From CAIWHR01 sp963779805 (GTDB lineage Bacteria > Pseudomonadota > Gammaproteobacteria > Burkholderiales > Casimicrobiaceae), in NCBI GenBank assembly GCA_963779805.1, contig CAVZZN010000011.1:124001-188000 (forward strand): a DNA stretch of 64,000 nt, in the 5' to 3' direction. Positions 18,034-27,227 of this stretch are shown here, one piece after another; positions within the stretch are counted from its first letter, which is position 1; each line of letters starts with the position of its first letter. Position numbers and translations under genes: made by a program. The notes below the pieces were generated by a model. The model saw only the letters and a program-made list of their open reading frames with translations. It ran no database searches and had not been told where the DNA came from.

Positions 18034-18897
18034 CTACACGGTGCGCTGGACGGGGTCCTCGCGCTCGAGCATTTCACGCAACGCGGGCAGCACCGCTTCG
18101 GTTGCGCGCTCCCCCTCGTCGATGATGTAGGGAATCTTCTTCGCATCGAAGAGCCGGATGTGCTCCTGGAAGCTGGGCATGATGGGCAGCACCTCGGTGT
18201 AGCGCGCGAGATGATGCAGCGCATACCGCGAGCGCATCAGGTTGTTGGTCATGATCGAGGAAAGCTGGAACGCGAACCGGACCGGCGAGCGGACTTCCTG
18301 GTCGTGCGGGCTTTCGAAGCCGAGGGCGATCACGACGTCCGCACCTTCGGCAATGGCGACATTCACCGGCAGGGGATCCGATACGAACCCGTCGACGCAA
18401 AGCCGTCCGTCGATCTCCCACGGCTTGAAGATGAATGGAATGGCGATGCTTGCGCGTATCGCATGAACCAGCGGCCCACTGGCGAAGACGACCTGCTCGC
18501 CGCTGTGGAAGTCCGTTGCGGTGACCCGCATCGCTATCGGCAGGTCTTCGAGGCGGACCGCACCGAAGACCTGGGCGAGCCGAGCCATCACCGACGTGTC
18601 GCGTCGCAGTCCGAAGTGCTCGTTGAACCCGAGCAGTCGCGGCAGGAATACCGAGATCAGCGCACGCACATCGCCGCGGGCGGTGAGATCGTGCGTCCAA
18701 AGCTGCTCGGCCAATCGGGCGGCGACCTCCGACTCGTGGCCCGCTGCAGCCAGCGCCGTGAAGATGCTGCCCGCGCTGCAGCCGACGAACAGGTCCACCC
18801 CGATGCGCTCGCGGGCGAGCACGCGCATGAGCCCGATCGCGGCTGCGCACTTCACGCTGCCCGCACCGACGACCACCGCGACGCGCTTTCGGCCCAT
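18034..18897 (-). CDS. Patatin-like phospholipase with variant motifs
   Basis: A 287-residue cytoplasmic patatin. The nucleophile motif is GCSAGS (Ser41) and the catalytic Asp is Asp168 in CVDGFVSDP. Two features differ from the norm: the oxyanion loop reads GAGSVKCAAAIG instead of GGGxRG, and the Asp motif is DGF instead of DGG/DGA. The catalytic dyad is present, so activity is plausible. The ATG at 18897 has an excellent ribosome-binding site (GGGAGGAAACG). No signal peptide is seen, unlike the PlpD-like patatin 2.4 kb away. It is monocistronic; the substrate is unknown. Confidence 0.88.
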   Translation of the reverse strand: MGRKRVAVVVGAGSVKCAAAIGLMRVLARERIGVDLFVGCSAGSIFTALAAAGHESEVAARLAEQLWTHDLTARGDVRALISVFLPRLLGFNEHFGLRRDTSVMARLAQVFGAVRLEDLPIAMRVTATDFHSGEQVVFASGPLVHAIRASIAIPFIFKPWEIDGRLCVDGFVSDPLPVNVAIAEGADVVIALGFESPHDQEVRSPVRFAFQLSSIMTNNLMRSRYALHHLARYTEVLPIMPSFQEHIRLFDAKKIPYIIDEGERATEAVLPALREMLEREDPVQRTV

Positions 18898-19073
18898 CGT
18901 TTCCTCCCGTGAGTTGTTGTACGCGGGGCCGGTGCCTGTTGCTGCCCAGCCGGGTGCTTCCAGCCGGGTCCCGATTGGAACGAGCGCGCCGCGGCCTGAG
19001 CAGCCTGCGCGACAGCCAGTGAACCGGCAAAGGGCAAGATCATAGCGGACGGGTGTCGGGGGCGGGTCGCCCG

Positions 19074-21251
19074 TCAGCCGGCAGCGAGGACCTTCCGGCG
19101 AGCCGCGCGACTCACGACTTCGCCAACATAGGTCTTGAGCGCGATCCCCGCGGCGTCCCACGAATACGCGGCGAGCTTGCCGCGCTCGGGCGCTTCGAGC
19201 GCCAGCCGATGGTCCTCGTCCAGCAGAAGTCGCACGAGCGGCGTGACGAAGTCGGCCACGCGCTCGACAACGACGAGCCCTTGGAAGCCCTGCTCGAGCC
19301 AGCCCCTCGCTCCCACTCTCGTGCTCACGCACGCACGACCGGCCGCAAGCGACTCGATGATCTTGAGGCTCGATCCGCGCAGCTCCGACTGGGGATTGAT
19401 GCTCACGGCGCACGCGTCGAGAAGGTCGCGCGTGTCCTCCACGTACTCCACGATCTCGATCGACTCGCGAGCGAAGCAACGCTCGCGCTGCGCGATCTCC
19501 CGCGCGCCGTGCCCGCCGAGGATGGTCACCTTCACGCCGGGTACGGCCGCCTCCACGCGCGGATAGACGTACTCGAGGAAGTCGCGGATGCCCTGCACGT
19601 TGTTGGGTGCGCGGAACGGACCGACGAACAGAATGGTTCGGTTGTCGCGTGACGGGACGTACGGCCGCGTTGCATTGAAGTCGAAGCCGTTGGGAATCAG
19701 CCGGGAGGTGCCCTCGATGAGCGCCTGGTCTTCGCGTGAGCAGACGATCAGGCCATCGAAGCGGCGCATGAGTGCCGACTCGAACCGGTCCGCCTTCGCC
19801 TGCGCCGGTTCGCCGGGGCGAAGCAGCACGTCGTGCAGATCGAGAATGAAGGCCGGTCGATGCGCCGGCTCGATGTCGATCAGTCCGGCGAGCTCCATGT
19901 GCTCGACGAGCACGGCGACCGGTCGATAGAGCGCAACGAGCCGCGCGAGCTCGCTCTTGATCACCCGGTGCGAGTGGCTTCGAATCCGCGCAATGCGATC
20001 GCTTTCATGACCCGCGGGTTCGGCGGGTCGGCCTGCCACCAGGTGCACGGACGCATAGGGGCCGGGATGCGCTTCGGCGGGCTCGCCGTACAGCGCGAGC
20101 TCGTCGCTCAGCAGGATGACTTCGTAGTCATCGGCCAGCGCCGCCGCGAGCCGTTGCGTGCGCACCGCGCCGCCATGGGCAGGAGGGAGCACGACGAACG
20201 GGGAAACCACCACCAGCCTGGGTCGAGTGGTCTGCCGGTGAAAGCGCTTCGCCGGCATCATGGCGTAGTCGACGTGGCGGCACGGGGCACGGAAGGCGCG
20301 CCAGCGCGCGCGCCAGAGCTGCACGCAGCCGCGCCACGAACCCAGCTCGGCGAGCGTGGTGCGATCGACACCCGCGACGTGATACAGCGTCGTCGGTAGC
20401 GGTTGCGGCGGAAACGGATTGCGCAGCTGGAACTGCAGCCGGTTGCGCTCGAAGATGCGGGCGATCTCCTCGGCACCGTAGAAACGCTGCACGGTCGCCC
20501 GGTGCTTGTGCCATGCGACCGATCCGGGGCAGAAGAGCACCTCGTAACCCAGGCGCCAGGCGCGCACGCCGAGGTCGGTGTCCTCCCAGTAGAAAGGATC
20601 GAAAGGCAGGCTCCCGGGCAGCAGCTCGCGCAGCAGACCGGCGTGGAACATCGCGGAGCCGGCACCGGCCCACACCGTGCCGCGCACCGTCGATCCCGAA
20701 GGCACGTCGTGGCGCGGCCTGGGTAGTCCATCCTCGATCGGCATGGACGTCCACCCCGTTTCCTCGCGCCGCCGCGTGACATCCTGGAAAAAGATCTGCG
20801 AGGCGAGCGCGAACACCTGCGGCGCGCGCCAACGCAGGAGTGCGGCGAGAGCGTCGGGCTCGAGCAGCATGTCGTTGTTCAGAAGATAGACCGCACCGTG
20901 GCGCGCTGCCGCGAGTCCGTGCAGCACCGCGCGCGTGAATCCGAGGGGCTGCGCGAAATGCAGCCAGCGCACGTCGGGGTGACTCGCCCGGAGCGCCTCG
21001 TAATCGACGAGAGGCGAACCGTTGACCACGACGATCACTTCGGTCGGCTCGCCCACACGCGACAACGCCCCGTCGAGATGCTCGAGGCACGACTGGAGCA
21101 TCTGCGCCGAGCCGCGCTCCGGAATGAGGATGCTGACCCCCGGATGCCATTCGAGCGGCGTGGGCGCCCGCACGCGCAGGCGGGTTCGCCCGAGCAGCCT
21201 GAACAGCAGCTCGCTTACCGCCACCGTGAGGGCGAGCGGCAGATACGGCAC
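19074..21251 (-). CDS. Two-domain glycosyltransferase, GT2 fused to GT4
   Basis: A 725-residue protein. Residues about 37-290 form a family 2 glycosyltransferase (GVSILIPERGS, LNNDMLLEPDAL with the DxD-type acidic pair, WAGAGSAMFHAGLLREL, FYWEDTDLGVRAWRLGYEV). Residues about 345-720 form a GT4-like GT-B domain: VVSPFVVLPPAHGGAVRTQ, SRLIPNGFDFN, FVGPFRAPNNVQGIRDFLE, SSLKIIESLAAGRACVST with the sugar-nucleotide Glu. The two activities probably add successive sugars to a surface polysaccharide or O-antigen. The start shown is a GTG; an ATG at 21312 in a neighbouring frame hints that the true N-terminus may differ. It lies with the aminotransferase gene on the same strand. Confidence 0.88.
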   Translation of the reverse strand: MPYLPLALTVAVSELLFRLLGRTRLRVRAPTPLEWHPGVSILIPERGSAQMLQSCLEHLDGALSRVGEPTEVIVVVNGSPLVDYEALRASHPDVRWLHFAQPLGFTRAVLHGLAAARHGAVYLLNNDMLLEPDALAALLRWRAPQVFALASQIFFQDVTRRREETGWTSMPIEDGLPRPRHDVPSGSTVRGTVWAGAGSAMFHAGLLRELLPGSLPFDPFYWEDTDLGVRAWRLGYEVLFCPGSVAWHKHRATVQRFYGAEEIARIFERNRLQFQLRNPFPPQPLPTTLYHVAGVDRTTLAELGSWRGCVQLWRARWRAFRAPCRHVDYAMMPAKRFHRQTTRPRLVVVSPFVVLPPAHGGAVRTQRLAAALADDYEVILLSDELALYGEPAEAHPGPYASVHLVAGRPAEPAGHESDRIARIRSHSHRVIKSELARLVALYRPVAVLVEHMELAGLIDIEPAHRPAFILDLHDVLLRPGEPAQAKADRFESALMRRFDGLIVCSREDQALIEGTSRLIPNGFDFNATRPYVPSRDNRTILFVGPFRAPNNVQGIRDFLEYVYPRVEAAVPGVKVTILGGHGAREIAQRERCFARESIEIVEYVEDTRDLLDACAVSINPQSELRGSSLKIIESLAAGRACVSTRVGARGWLEQGFQGLVVVERVADFVTPLVRLLLDEDHRLALEAPERGKLAAYSWDAAGIALKTYVGEVVSRAARRKVLAAG

Positions 21252-21346
21252 GTGCCGTCGGCCTGAGGCGCCATGGCTTGAGGCGCCCGAGGAAGCGAGT
21301 GAGCCGCGTCATGGAGGGGTCGGCCGGACGGCCGCCGCGCGCGGGC

Positions 21347-22453
21347 TCATCGCACGATGTCCGAGATCACATCGCAGACGTAGTCGATCTGCTCCTGCGT
21401 CAGCGCGAGCCCCGACGGCAGGTAGAGCCCGCGCGCCGCGATGTACTCCGAGTTGGGAAACGGGGGCTGCGCGCCGATGCGGTCTCGCACCATCGGCTGG
21501 CTTGCGCAGGACTGGAAGAAGTCGCGCGTCTCGACCCCACGCTGCTTCAGCTGCGCACGCAACGCATCGCGCGAGAGCGGGAATGGGTCTTCGAGCACCA
21601 GTGCGTACATCCAGTACACGTTGCCGGCCCAAGGCCTGGTGACGGGCAGGCGCAACCCGGCGATGCCCGACAGGCGCATCGCGTATCGCGCGGCCATCGA
21701 GCGCTTCCTGGTCACGAACTCGTCGATGTGCTCGAGCTGTCCGAGGCCGCACGCGGCCTGGAGGTTGCTCATCCGATAGCAGTATCCGAGCTCCGCGTGC
21801 CTGAAGCGATGGCCCGGAACGTGCGCCAGGTCCTTCAACAGCCGGGCGCGCTGCGCGAGGGCGTCGTCGTCGGTGACCACCATCCCGCCTTCGCCGGTCG
21901 TGACGATCTTGTTGCCGTAGAAGCTGAAGCAGGCAAGATCGCCGAACGATCCGCAGAGCTTCGTCCGATACGTGGCGCCGTGCGCCTCCGCGGCATCCTC
22001 GACGACCCGGAGGTCGTGCGTCTTCGCCAGCGCCAGGATCGGATCCATGTCGGCGCTGTGGCCGTAGATGTGGACGGGGAGGATCGCCTTCGTGCGCCGG
22101 GTGATCGCCTTCTCCAGCAAGCCGACGTCGATCGTGTAGGTCTCCGGCTCGCAGTCCACGAACACCGGCGTCGCGCCGGTATAGAGCACTGCGCACACGG
22201 GCGCGATCATCGTGAAATCGGGAAGGACGACCTCGTCTCCCGGCCCGATGCCCAACGTCGCCAGCGCGAGGTGCAGTGCGGTCGTTCCGCTGGTCGTGGT
22301 GACTGCGTGCCGGACGCCGATGAACTCGGCAAAGCGCTTCTCGAACAGCCCCACCGCGGGCCCTGCGGAAGACAGCCAGCCGGAGGCCATTGCCTCGGCG
22401 ACGTAGCGCCTGGCCTCGTCGGTGACGACGGCCTCGTTTACGGGTATGTGCAT
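21347..22453 (-). CDS. DegT/DnrJ/EryC1/StrS sugar aminotransferase
   Basis: A 368-residue PLP enzyme. The Schiff-base lysine is Lys182 in CFSFYGNKIVTTGEGG; Asp153 (VEDAAEAHGA) binds the pyridine nitrogen, and TTTSGTTALHLAL holds the phosphate. Closest in pattern to GDP-perosamine synthase-like members that aminate 4-keto sugars. It precedes the fused glycosyltransferase on the same strand and is divergent from the broken epimerase, forming a small nucleotide-sugar and glycan cluster. ATG 22451-22453 is used; a TTG one codon earlier is possible. Confidence 0.93.
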   Translation of the reverse strand: MHIPVNEAVVTDEARRYVAEAMASGWLSSAGPAVGLFEKRFAEFIGVRHAVTTTSGTTALHLALATLGIGPGDEVVLPDFTMIAPVCAVLYTGATPVFVDCEPETYTIDVGLLEKAITRRTKAILPVHIYGHSADMDPILALAKTHDLRVVEDAAEAHGATYRTKLCGSFGDLACFSFYGNKIVTTGEGGMVVTDDDALAQRARLLKDLAHVPGHRFRHAELGYCYRMSNLQAACGLGQLEHIDEFVTRKRSMAARYAMRLSGIAGLRLPVTRPWAGNVYWMYALVLEDPFPLSRDALRAQLKQRGVETRDFFQSCASQPMVRDRIGAQPPFPNSEYIAARGLYLPSGLALTQEQIDYVCDVISDIVR

Positions 22454-22612
22454 CAAGGCTTCGGAATCGCAATCTGTCTGCAGTGACGGGGGACGACGAC
22501 GAACGCGACGGTGCTGTCTGCCGGGAGGATAATAGCGACAGTCTCGCTCATCGAGAGTCGCTTGATCGTCAGTGCAGGCGCTGCACGATGCCGCGATGCC
22601 GGATTGGAGTCG

Positions 22613-23195
22613 ATGGTGCTGCCGTCACGTCGGCGCGTTCTCGTCACCGGCTCGGAAGGATTCATCGGGCGCTGCCTCGTGGCTCGCCTCGCCCGTCGCG
22701 GTTACGACCCGGTCGGATACGACCTCGTGCACGGGCACGACGTCCTGGATGAAGTCGGGCTTCGCGATGCGCTCGTCGGCGTCGATGCCGTCGTGCACCT
22801 GGCGGGGCCCTCCAGCGCAACGATGTTCGTCGAGTCTCCGGAGGCCTCGTACCACACCACCGTGCGCGGCGTTGGACGTCCTTTCGCTGTTCGCCGGACG
22901 GGTCGTCTTTCCATCGAGCTCGGCCGCCTACGGCGATTGCGCCGTGCCTTGCTCGGAACGCATTGCGCTTTCCCCGCCCTCGAGCCTCTACGCTCGCGCC
23001 AAGCTCGGCGCAGAGCGGTTCTGCCTCGATCGCAACGCACGCGGCGCAGACGCAAGGATAGCGCGCCTGTTTCCCTGTTACGGACCGGACGAGATCCGGA
23101 AGAATCGTTATGCAAGCGCACTGTTCCAGCTCGCCCGCAGCCTCGTCGCGGGCGAAGCGCTCGTACTGTTCGGCGATGGGTGGGAGACTAGCAGG
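22613..23195 (+). pseudogene. NAD-dependent epimerase/dehydratase, frameshifted and 3'-truncated
   Basis: Starts MVLPSRRRVLVTGSEGFIG with the Rossmann TGxxGFIG motif, continues through VVHLAGPSSATMFVESPEA, then changes frame near 22868. The second frame gives LDVLSLFAGRVVFPSSSAAYGD, the YxxxK catalytic pair in LYARAKLGAERF, RLFPCYGPDEIRKNRYAS and LVLFGDGWET. After about 23190 family sequence stops, though a typical epimerase would continue 80-120 residues. The gene is therefore frameshifted and truncated. It is divergent from the aminotransferase and was probably part of the same sugar pathway. Confidence 0.8.
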
Positions 23196-23318
23196 CGAGG
23201 CAAGGTCTTAGCCGCGCAACCTCGCGAGCTCGGTCGGGGCCGCGTCGATCGATCGGTGCTATCCTCGCCGACGAACGTTCGGCAGTACGCCAGTCGCGAC
23301 TTTCACGCGGAGGCAGCC

Positions 23319-24497
23319 ATGCGGAACATCTCTCGGGCGACCCTGCTCTCCTGCCTGGTCTGCCTGATCCCGTCCGGCAGCATCGCGCAGACCTGCAACA
23401 GCGCCGCGCGCTCGGTCCTGTTGATCCTGGATGCCTCCGGCAGCATGAATGCGCGACTGCCGAACGGCGAGACCCGGATGGCGGTGGCGCAGCGCGCGAT
23501 CAAGGGAGTGGCCGGCTTCGTCCCCGCCCAGACGCCCTTGTCGCTGCGCATCTACGGCGCACAATCGCCCGCGAGTCGCAAGGACTGCCAGGACACGAAG
23601 CTCGTCGTGCCCTTCGGCGCCGCGAGCGGGAACGGCGGCGCTATCGCGGCAGCCATCGACGGCGCGAGAGCGCACGGCTATACGCCGATCTCCTTCTCGC
23701 TGGAAGAAGCCGGGAACGACTTCCTGCCCGATGCGACGGAGCGCGTTGTCGTCCTCGTGAGCGACGGCAAGGAGACCTGCCACGGCGACCCGGTGGTGAC
23801 AGCCAGGTCGCTCGCGACCCGGGGCGTCACCGTGCACACCGTGGGATTCGTCGTCGACACGGCCGCTCGCGGGCAGTTGCAGGCGATCGCCCGCGCCACC
23901 GGAGGTTCCTATTTCGACGCACCGGTCGGTCCGGAATTGCCGGAGACGCTCAAGTCGGCGCTTAGCGCGTGCAGGAAGACCGTGGTCGCGGTGCCGGCAA
24001 AATCACGACCGGGAAAGCTGCGCACGACGTCCGCCACCTGGCTTGCATCTCACGTCGTGCAGAACGCGGAAACGGGTCAGAAAGTGGGAACGCTCGATAG
24101 CTCGCACCGGGAGCTCACGCTTCCGGCCGGCGTCTACGAGGTCAGGTTCGGACCGGCCGCGTGGAAGGGAATCGAGGTGCGCGCAGGCGAGACCACGACG
24201 ATCGATCCCGGCGTGCTCAAGATCGAAGCCAGCGTACCCGTCGCCGCCGCCGTGGTCGATTCCGAGACCGGCGACAGGCACGGAAGCTTCGACAACGTCT
24301 CGACGTCGGTCACGTTGATGCCGGGCATCTATGACCTGCGCTTCGCCAAGACCGAGTGGCGCTACGTCAAGGTCGATGGCGGCACGACCACCACGCTTCG
24401 CCCCGTCGTGGTCGTCCTCGCGTCCGATCTCGAGTGGAAAGCGGCACGGGTGCGCACGACGGACGGGAAGGAGGTCGTTCGGTTCGATGATGAGAGC
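23319..24497 (+). pseudogene. Secreted von Willebrand A domain protein, 5' part of an interrupted gene
   Basis: ATG 23319 follows GGAGG. A signal peptide (residues 1-23, ending GSIA) leads to a VWA domain with the MIDAS motif DASGS (Asp38, Ser40, Ser42), an LVSDGKETCHGD segment and HTVGFVVD. After about residue 225 come repeated beta units of the form TLPAGVYEVRFG and TLMPGIYDLRFA. The third unit is cut after FDDES (codon ending 24497), where recombinase sequence begins. As it now stands the frame runs on to a stop at 24648-24650 with an unrelated tail. The missing end is found at 26332-26439. Confidence 0.85.
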
Positions 24498-26331
24498 CTG
24501 ATCTTTGCCGCGCGTGCTGTGTCGCAAGGCCGTCGTTTATGTGCGGCAATCCACGCAAGCGCAAGTACAGACAACCTGGAGAGCCAGCGTCGGCAGTACG
24601 ACTCGTCGCGAGCAGACGTCGTGGATTTCGCACGTCGAAGTCATCGATGATGATCTGGACGCTCGCAAGCGGAATGGTGGCCAGACCTGGATTCGATCGC
24701 TTGGTGGCTGGTTGTGTGCCGGAGATGTCGGCGCCGTGCTGTGCTTCGACGCTCGCGACTGGCGCGCAATGGGCGCGACTGGCATCATCTGCTGAGCTGT
24801 GCGGCTTGGTCGAGGCGCGGGTCATCGATTTGGATGGCGTCTACGACCCGTGTCGCCCAACGATCGGCTGCTGCTGGGTATGAAGGGCAGCATCAGCGAG
24901 TTCGAACTCGGCGTGCTCAGATCTCGCATGCTCGATGCGGCTCGCGCCAAGGCGCAGCGAGGCGAACTGCGTATCAGCGTGCCGATCTGGCTACATCTGG
25001 CATCGCGAGATCGGTCTGGGCATCGATCCAGACGTGCGCGTGCAGGAGGCCATTCGGCTGATCTTCGCGCGCTTCCGCAAGCTGTGCAGCGCACGGCAGG
25101 TATTGCTGTCGCTGAGAGCCGAGCAGGTTCACTTCCCGCGCCCATCGGACGGCAAGAAGATGGTGAGCTTCGACTGGACGCCGATCCGCTACCGCAACGT
25201 GATCGCGGTGCTGAAGAATCCCTTCTATGCCGGCGTGTATGCCTACGGCAAGAGCGAGAAGCGCACGGAACTCGTCGATGGTCGGGTGCGCAAGATCTAC
25301 GGGCATGGCAAGCCCGTCGATGAATGGGAAGTGATGCTCAAGGACCATCACGAGGCCTACATCGATTGGTCCGAGTTCGAGCGCAACCAGAAGCAACTCG
25401 CCGTCAACGCCTACGGTAAAGTTGATGGCGTGAAGTCTGGACGTGGCGGCCGGGCATTGCTGGCCGGAATGCTGTGCTGCGGTCGCTGCGGACGTCGTCT
25501 GTCGGTGAGCGTACTACGGGGCGAGGACTGGGCAACCCGTGTATCGATGTGATCGTCCCGAATCAGATGCTTGGAAGTCGCGGTGTTTGATCTTCGGCGG
25601 CCGCGTGTCGATGAAGCTGTCGCTCGCGAGCTGGTGCGCGCCGTCGAGCCGATGGCGATCGAAGCTGCACTGGAAGCGGAACGGAGGCACATGGAAAGTT
25701 AAGGCGATCAACGTCGCATCGTGGAGCTGGAGTTGCAGCAGGCCCGCTACGAGGCCTCGCTCGCGGAGCGACGCTACGCGGCATGCGACCCCGACAATCG
25801 TTTGATCGCCGCGCAACTCGAGAAGAGCTGGGAGGCGGCGCTACAGCGCGTGCAAGCTTGTCAGGCGCGATTGGACGCGATGAGCAACGCTGATCCTGCA
25901 CGCCACCCCTGACTTCGGCGGACTCGCCGAAGATCTCGACGCAGCCTGGAATGCGCCCGGCGTGACCATGCGCGCGCGTCAACAGCTGCTGCGAGCCCTC
26001 GTCAAGGACATCATCGTCGATGTCGACGACGCAGCGCGCGAAATCGTACTGACGATTCACTGGCGCGGCGGCCAGCACTCGCAACTGCGGGTGCGCAAGC
26101 CACGCTCTGGCGAGCACGGCTGCCGCACGCCGGATGACGCGATGGCTGTCATGCGCAGCATGGCCAGGCGATGGTCCGACGAGCACATCGCCGCGACGCT
26201 TGAACCGCATGGGCATGTCAACGGGTCAGGGCAAGACATGGACCGCGCATCGCGTTGGCTCGGTGCGCACGGTGCACGGTATTCACGCATACCGTTCAGC
26301 GGAAAGATGGCGAGTGGCTGACATGGCGGTC
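24498..26331 (+). mobile_element. Decayed large serine recombinase element inserted in the VWA gene
   Basis: Pieces of one serine-recombinase family protein are found in order across all three forward frames. They include RKAVVYVRQSTQAQVQ (catalytic Ser region), NLESQRRQYD, VEVIDDDL, GMVARPGFDRLVAG, SRLARNGRDWHHLL, ARVIDLDGVYDPC, LLLGMKGSISEFELGVLR, a long intact stretch at about 24980-25525 (GYIWHREIGLGIDPDV to LLAGMLCCGRCGRRLSV, a zinc-ribbon), then LELQQARYEASLAERRYA, LLRALVKDIIVDVDDA and KTWTAHRVGSVRTVHGIH. About a dozen frame changes plus stops mean no active protein. The element ends are set by the split VWA gene. No target duplication is evident, as expected for serine recombinases. 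Confidence 0.85.
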
Positions 26332-26439
26332 ACCCGCACGGCGGCGCTGCCGCCGGGCGACTACATCGTCGAGGTGGATGGCAGGAAGCATTCGTTCCCG
26401 GCCGCCGAGGGCGACGTACTCGAGATCAAGGCGCAGTGA
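26332..26439 (+). pseudogene. 3' remnant of the interrupted VWA gene
   Basis: These 35 codons plus TGA read TRTAALPPGDYIVEVDG, then AAEGDVLEIKAQ. The piece LPPGDYIVEVDG repeats the beta-unit pattern of the VWA protein (LPAGVYEVRFG, LMPGIYDLRFA), while nothing here fits the recombinase. Joining FDDES (end 24497) directly to TRTAALPPG keeps the reading frame and the repeat spacing. This identifies it as the lost C-terminus. Confidence 0.75.
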
Positions 26440-26506
26440 GGCGCCGGCGACGTACACGCGCGCGGTTGCGCGGCCGGCAAACACCCGAGGCACCGCGCCT
26501 CGCGCG

Positions 26507-26878
26507 CTACGGTTTCGCGATGTGCCAGACGTTGTTGAAATTGTCTCCGGTCTTGTCGCCGGGTTTGCCGTCCTTCGCGTAGAGATACACCGGCTTGCCC
26601 TTGTAGGCCCATTGCTTCGAGCCGTCGTCGCGGGTGATCACCTTCCAGTTCCCGGACGGGGTGGCGCTGCCATCGGCCTTGAGCGGCGGCCACAGGTTCG
26701 CGCAAGGACCGTTGCACGCGCTCTTGTCTCCGGCGTCCTTGTCGAACGTGTAGAGCGTCATGCCGGCCGGATTCGTGAGCATCCCGTTCGCGGTCTTCGC
26801 CGGTTCCGCCGCGAAGGCGATAGCGGGGAGCAGCACGGCAGCAGCGACGAGCATCGACGTACGCAGCACAGCATTCAT
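26507..26878 (-). CDS. COG4315-type secreted repeat protein
   Basis: A 123-residue exported protein with a signal peptide (residues 1-23, ending AIAFA). It has the two paired motifs of this family: GMTLYTFDKDAGDKSACNGPC with NLWPPL, and WAYKGKPVYLYAKDGKPGD. The Cys pair CNGPC is conserved. Relatives are periplasmic or lipid-anchored proteins of unknown role; no lipobox is seen here. It is monocistronic. Confidence 0.9.
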   Translation of the reverse strand: MNAVLRTSMLVAAAVLLPAIAFAAEPAKTANGMLTNPAGMTLYTFDKDAGDKSACNGPCANLWPPLKADGSATPSGNWKVITRDDGSKQWAYKGKPVYLYAKDGKPGDKTGDNFNNVWHIAKP

Positions 26879-27227
26879 GACGCGCCTCCTGTTGGTGATT
26901 TGCGAAATGCGTGAGTTCCTGGTGGTCGCCTGACCGGCGCACCGCCGGCACGACTTCGGTTACGGTGCCTCGAGTCCGACCGCGTGATGCGTACCGTCGC
27001 AGAACGGCTTGTGTGCGGAGCGTCCGGGAGAATGGCAGGGCTGCGCCGCCGAGGCCCCGCGCCGCGACCGATTATAGGCGTCCGGCCGCCTTTGGCGACA
27101 GGAACGCAAACAGCGGACCAGCCGATCCCGGCCCGCCGTCGTGCAAGGCACCCGTCATCGGATGACGCGCCGCGCGCGGCGCCGCAAGGCCTTGACGATA
27201 CCCGGCGACCTGACTCACGCTGTGCCG
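26879..27227. other. Intergenic region with a possible CDGSH relic
   Basis: Apart from the CDGSH-like piece described separately, this stretch of 349 bp has no recognisable gene. A minus-strand open frame covers 26960-27151, but only its last 20 codons resemble a known family. Promoters for the divergent genes at 26878 and 27228 must lie here; none is clear. Confidence 0.45.
26967..27034 (-). pseudogene. Possible relic of a CDGSH iron-sulfur domain
   Basis: The minus strand reads RSAHKPFCDGTHHAVGLEAP before a TAA stop, which fits the second half of a CDGSH-type [2Fe-2S] motif (S-x2-K-P-F-C-D-G-T-H). Just upstream the expected C-x-C-G is disturbed to C-H-S-P-G, with one Cys missing and one residue extra. 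The rest of the open frame shows no family likeness. A decayed gene, or a frame-damaged one, is the likely reading. Confidence 0.35.

Noticed and set aside
22500..22560. GATAAT/TATTAT hexamers between the aminotransferase and epimerase genes as promoters
   Set aside because: The matching -35 positions are poor on both strands, so neither can be called.
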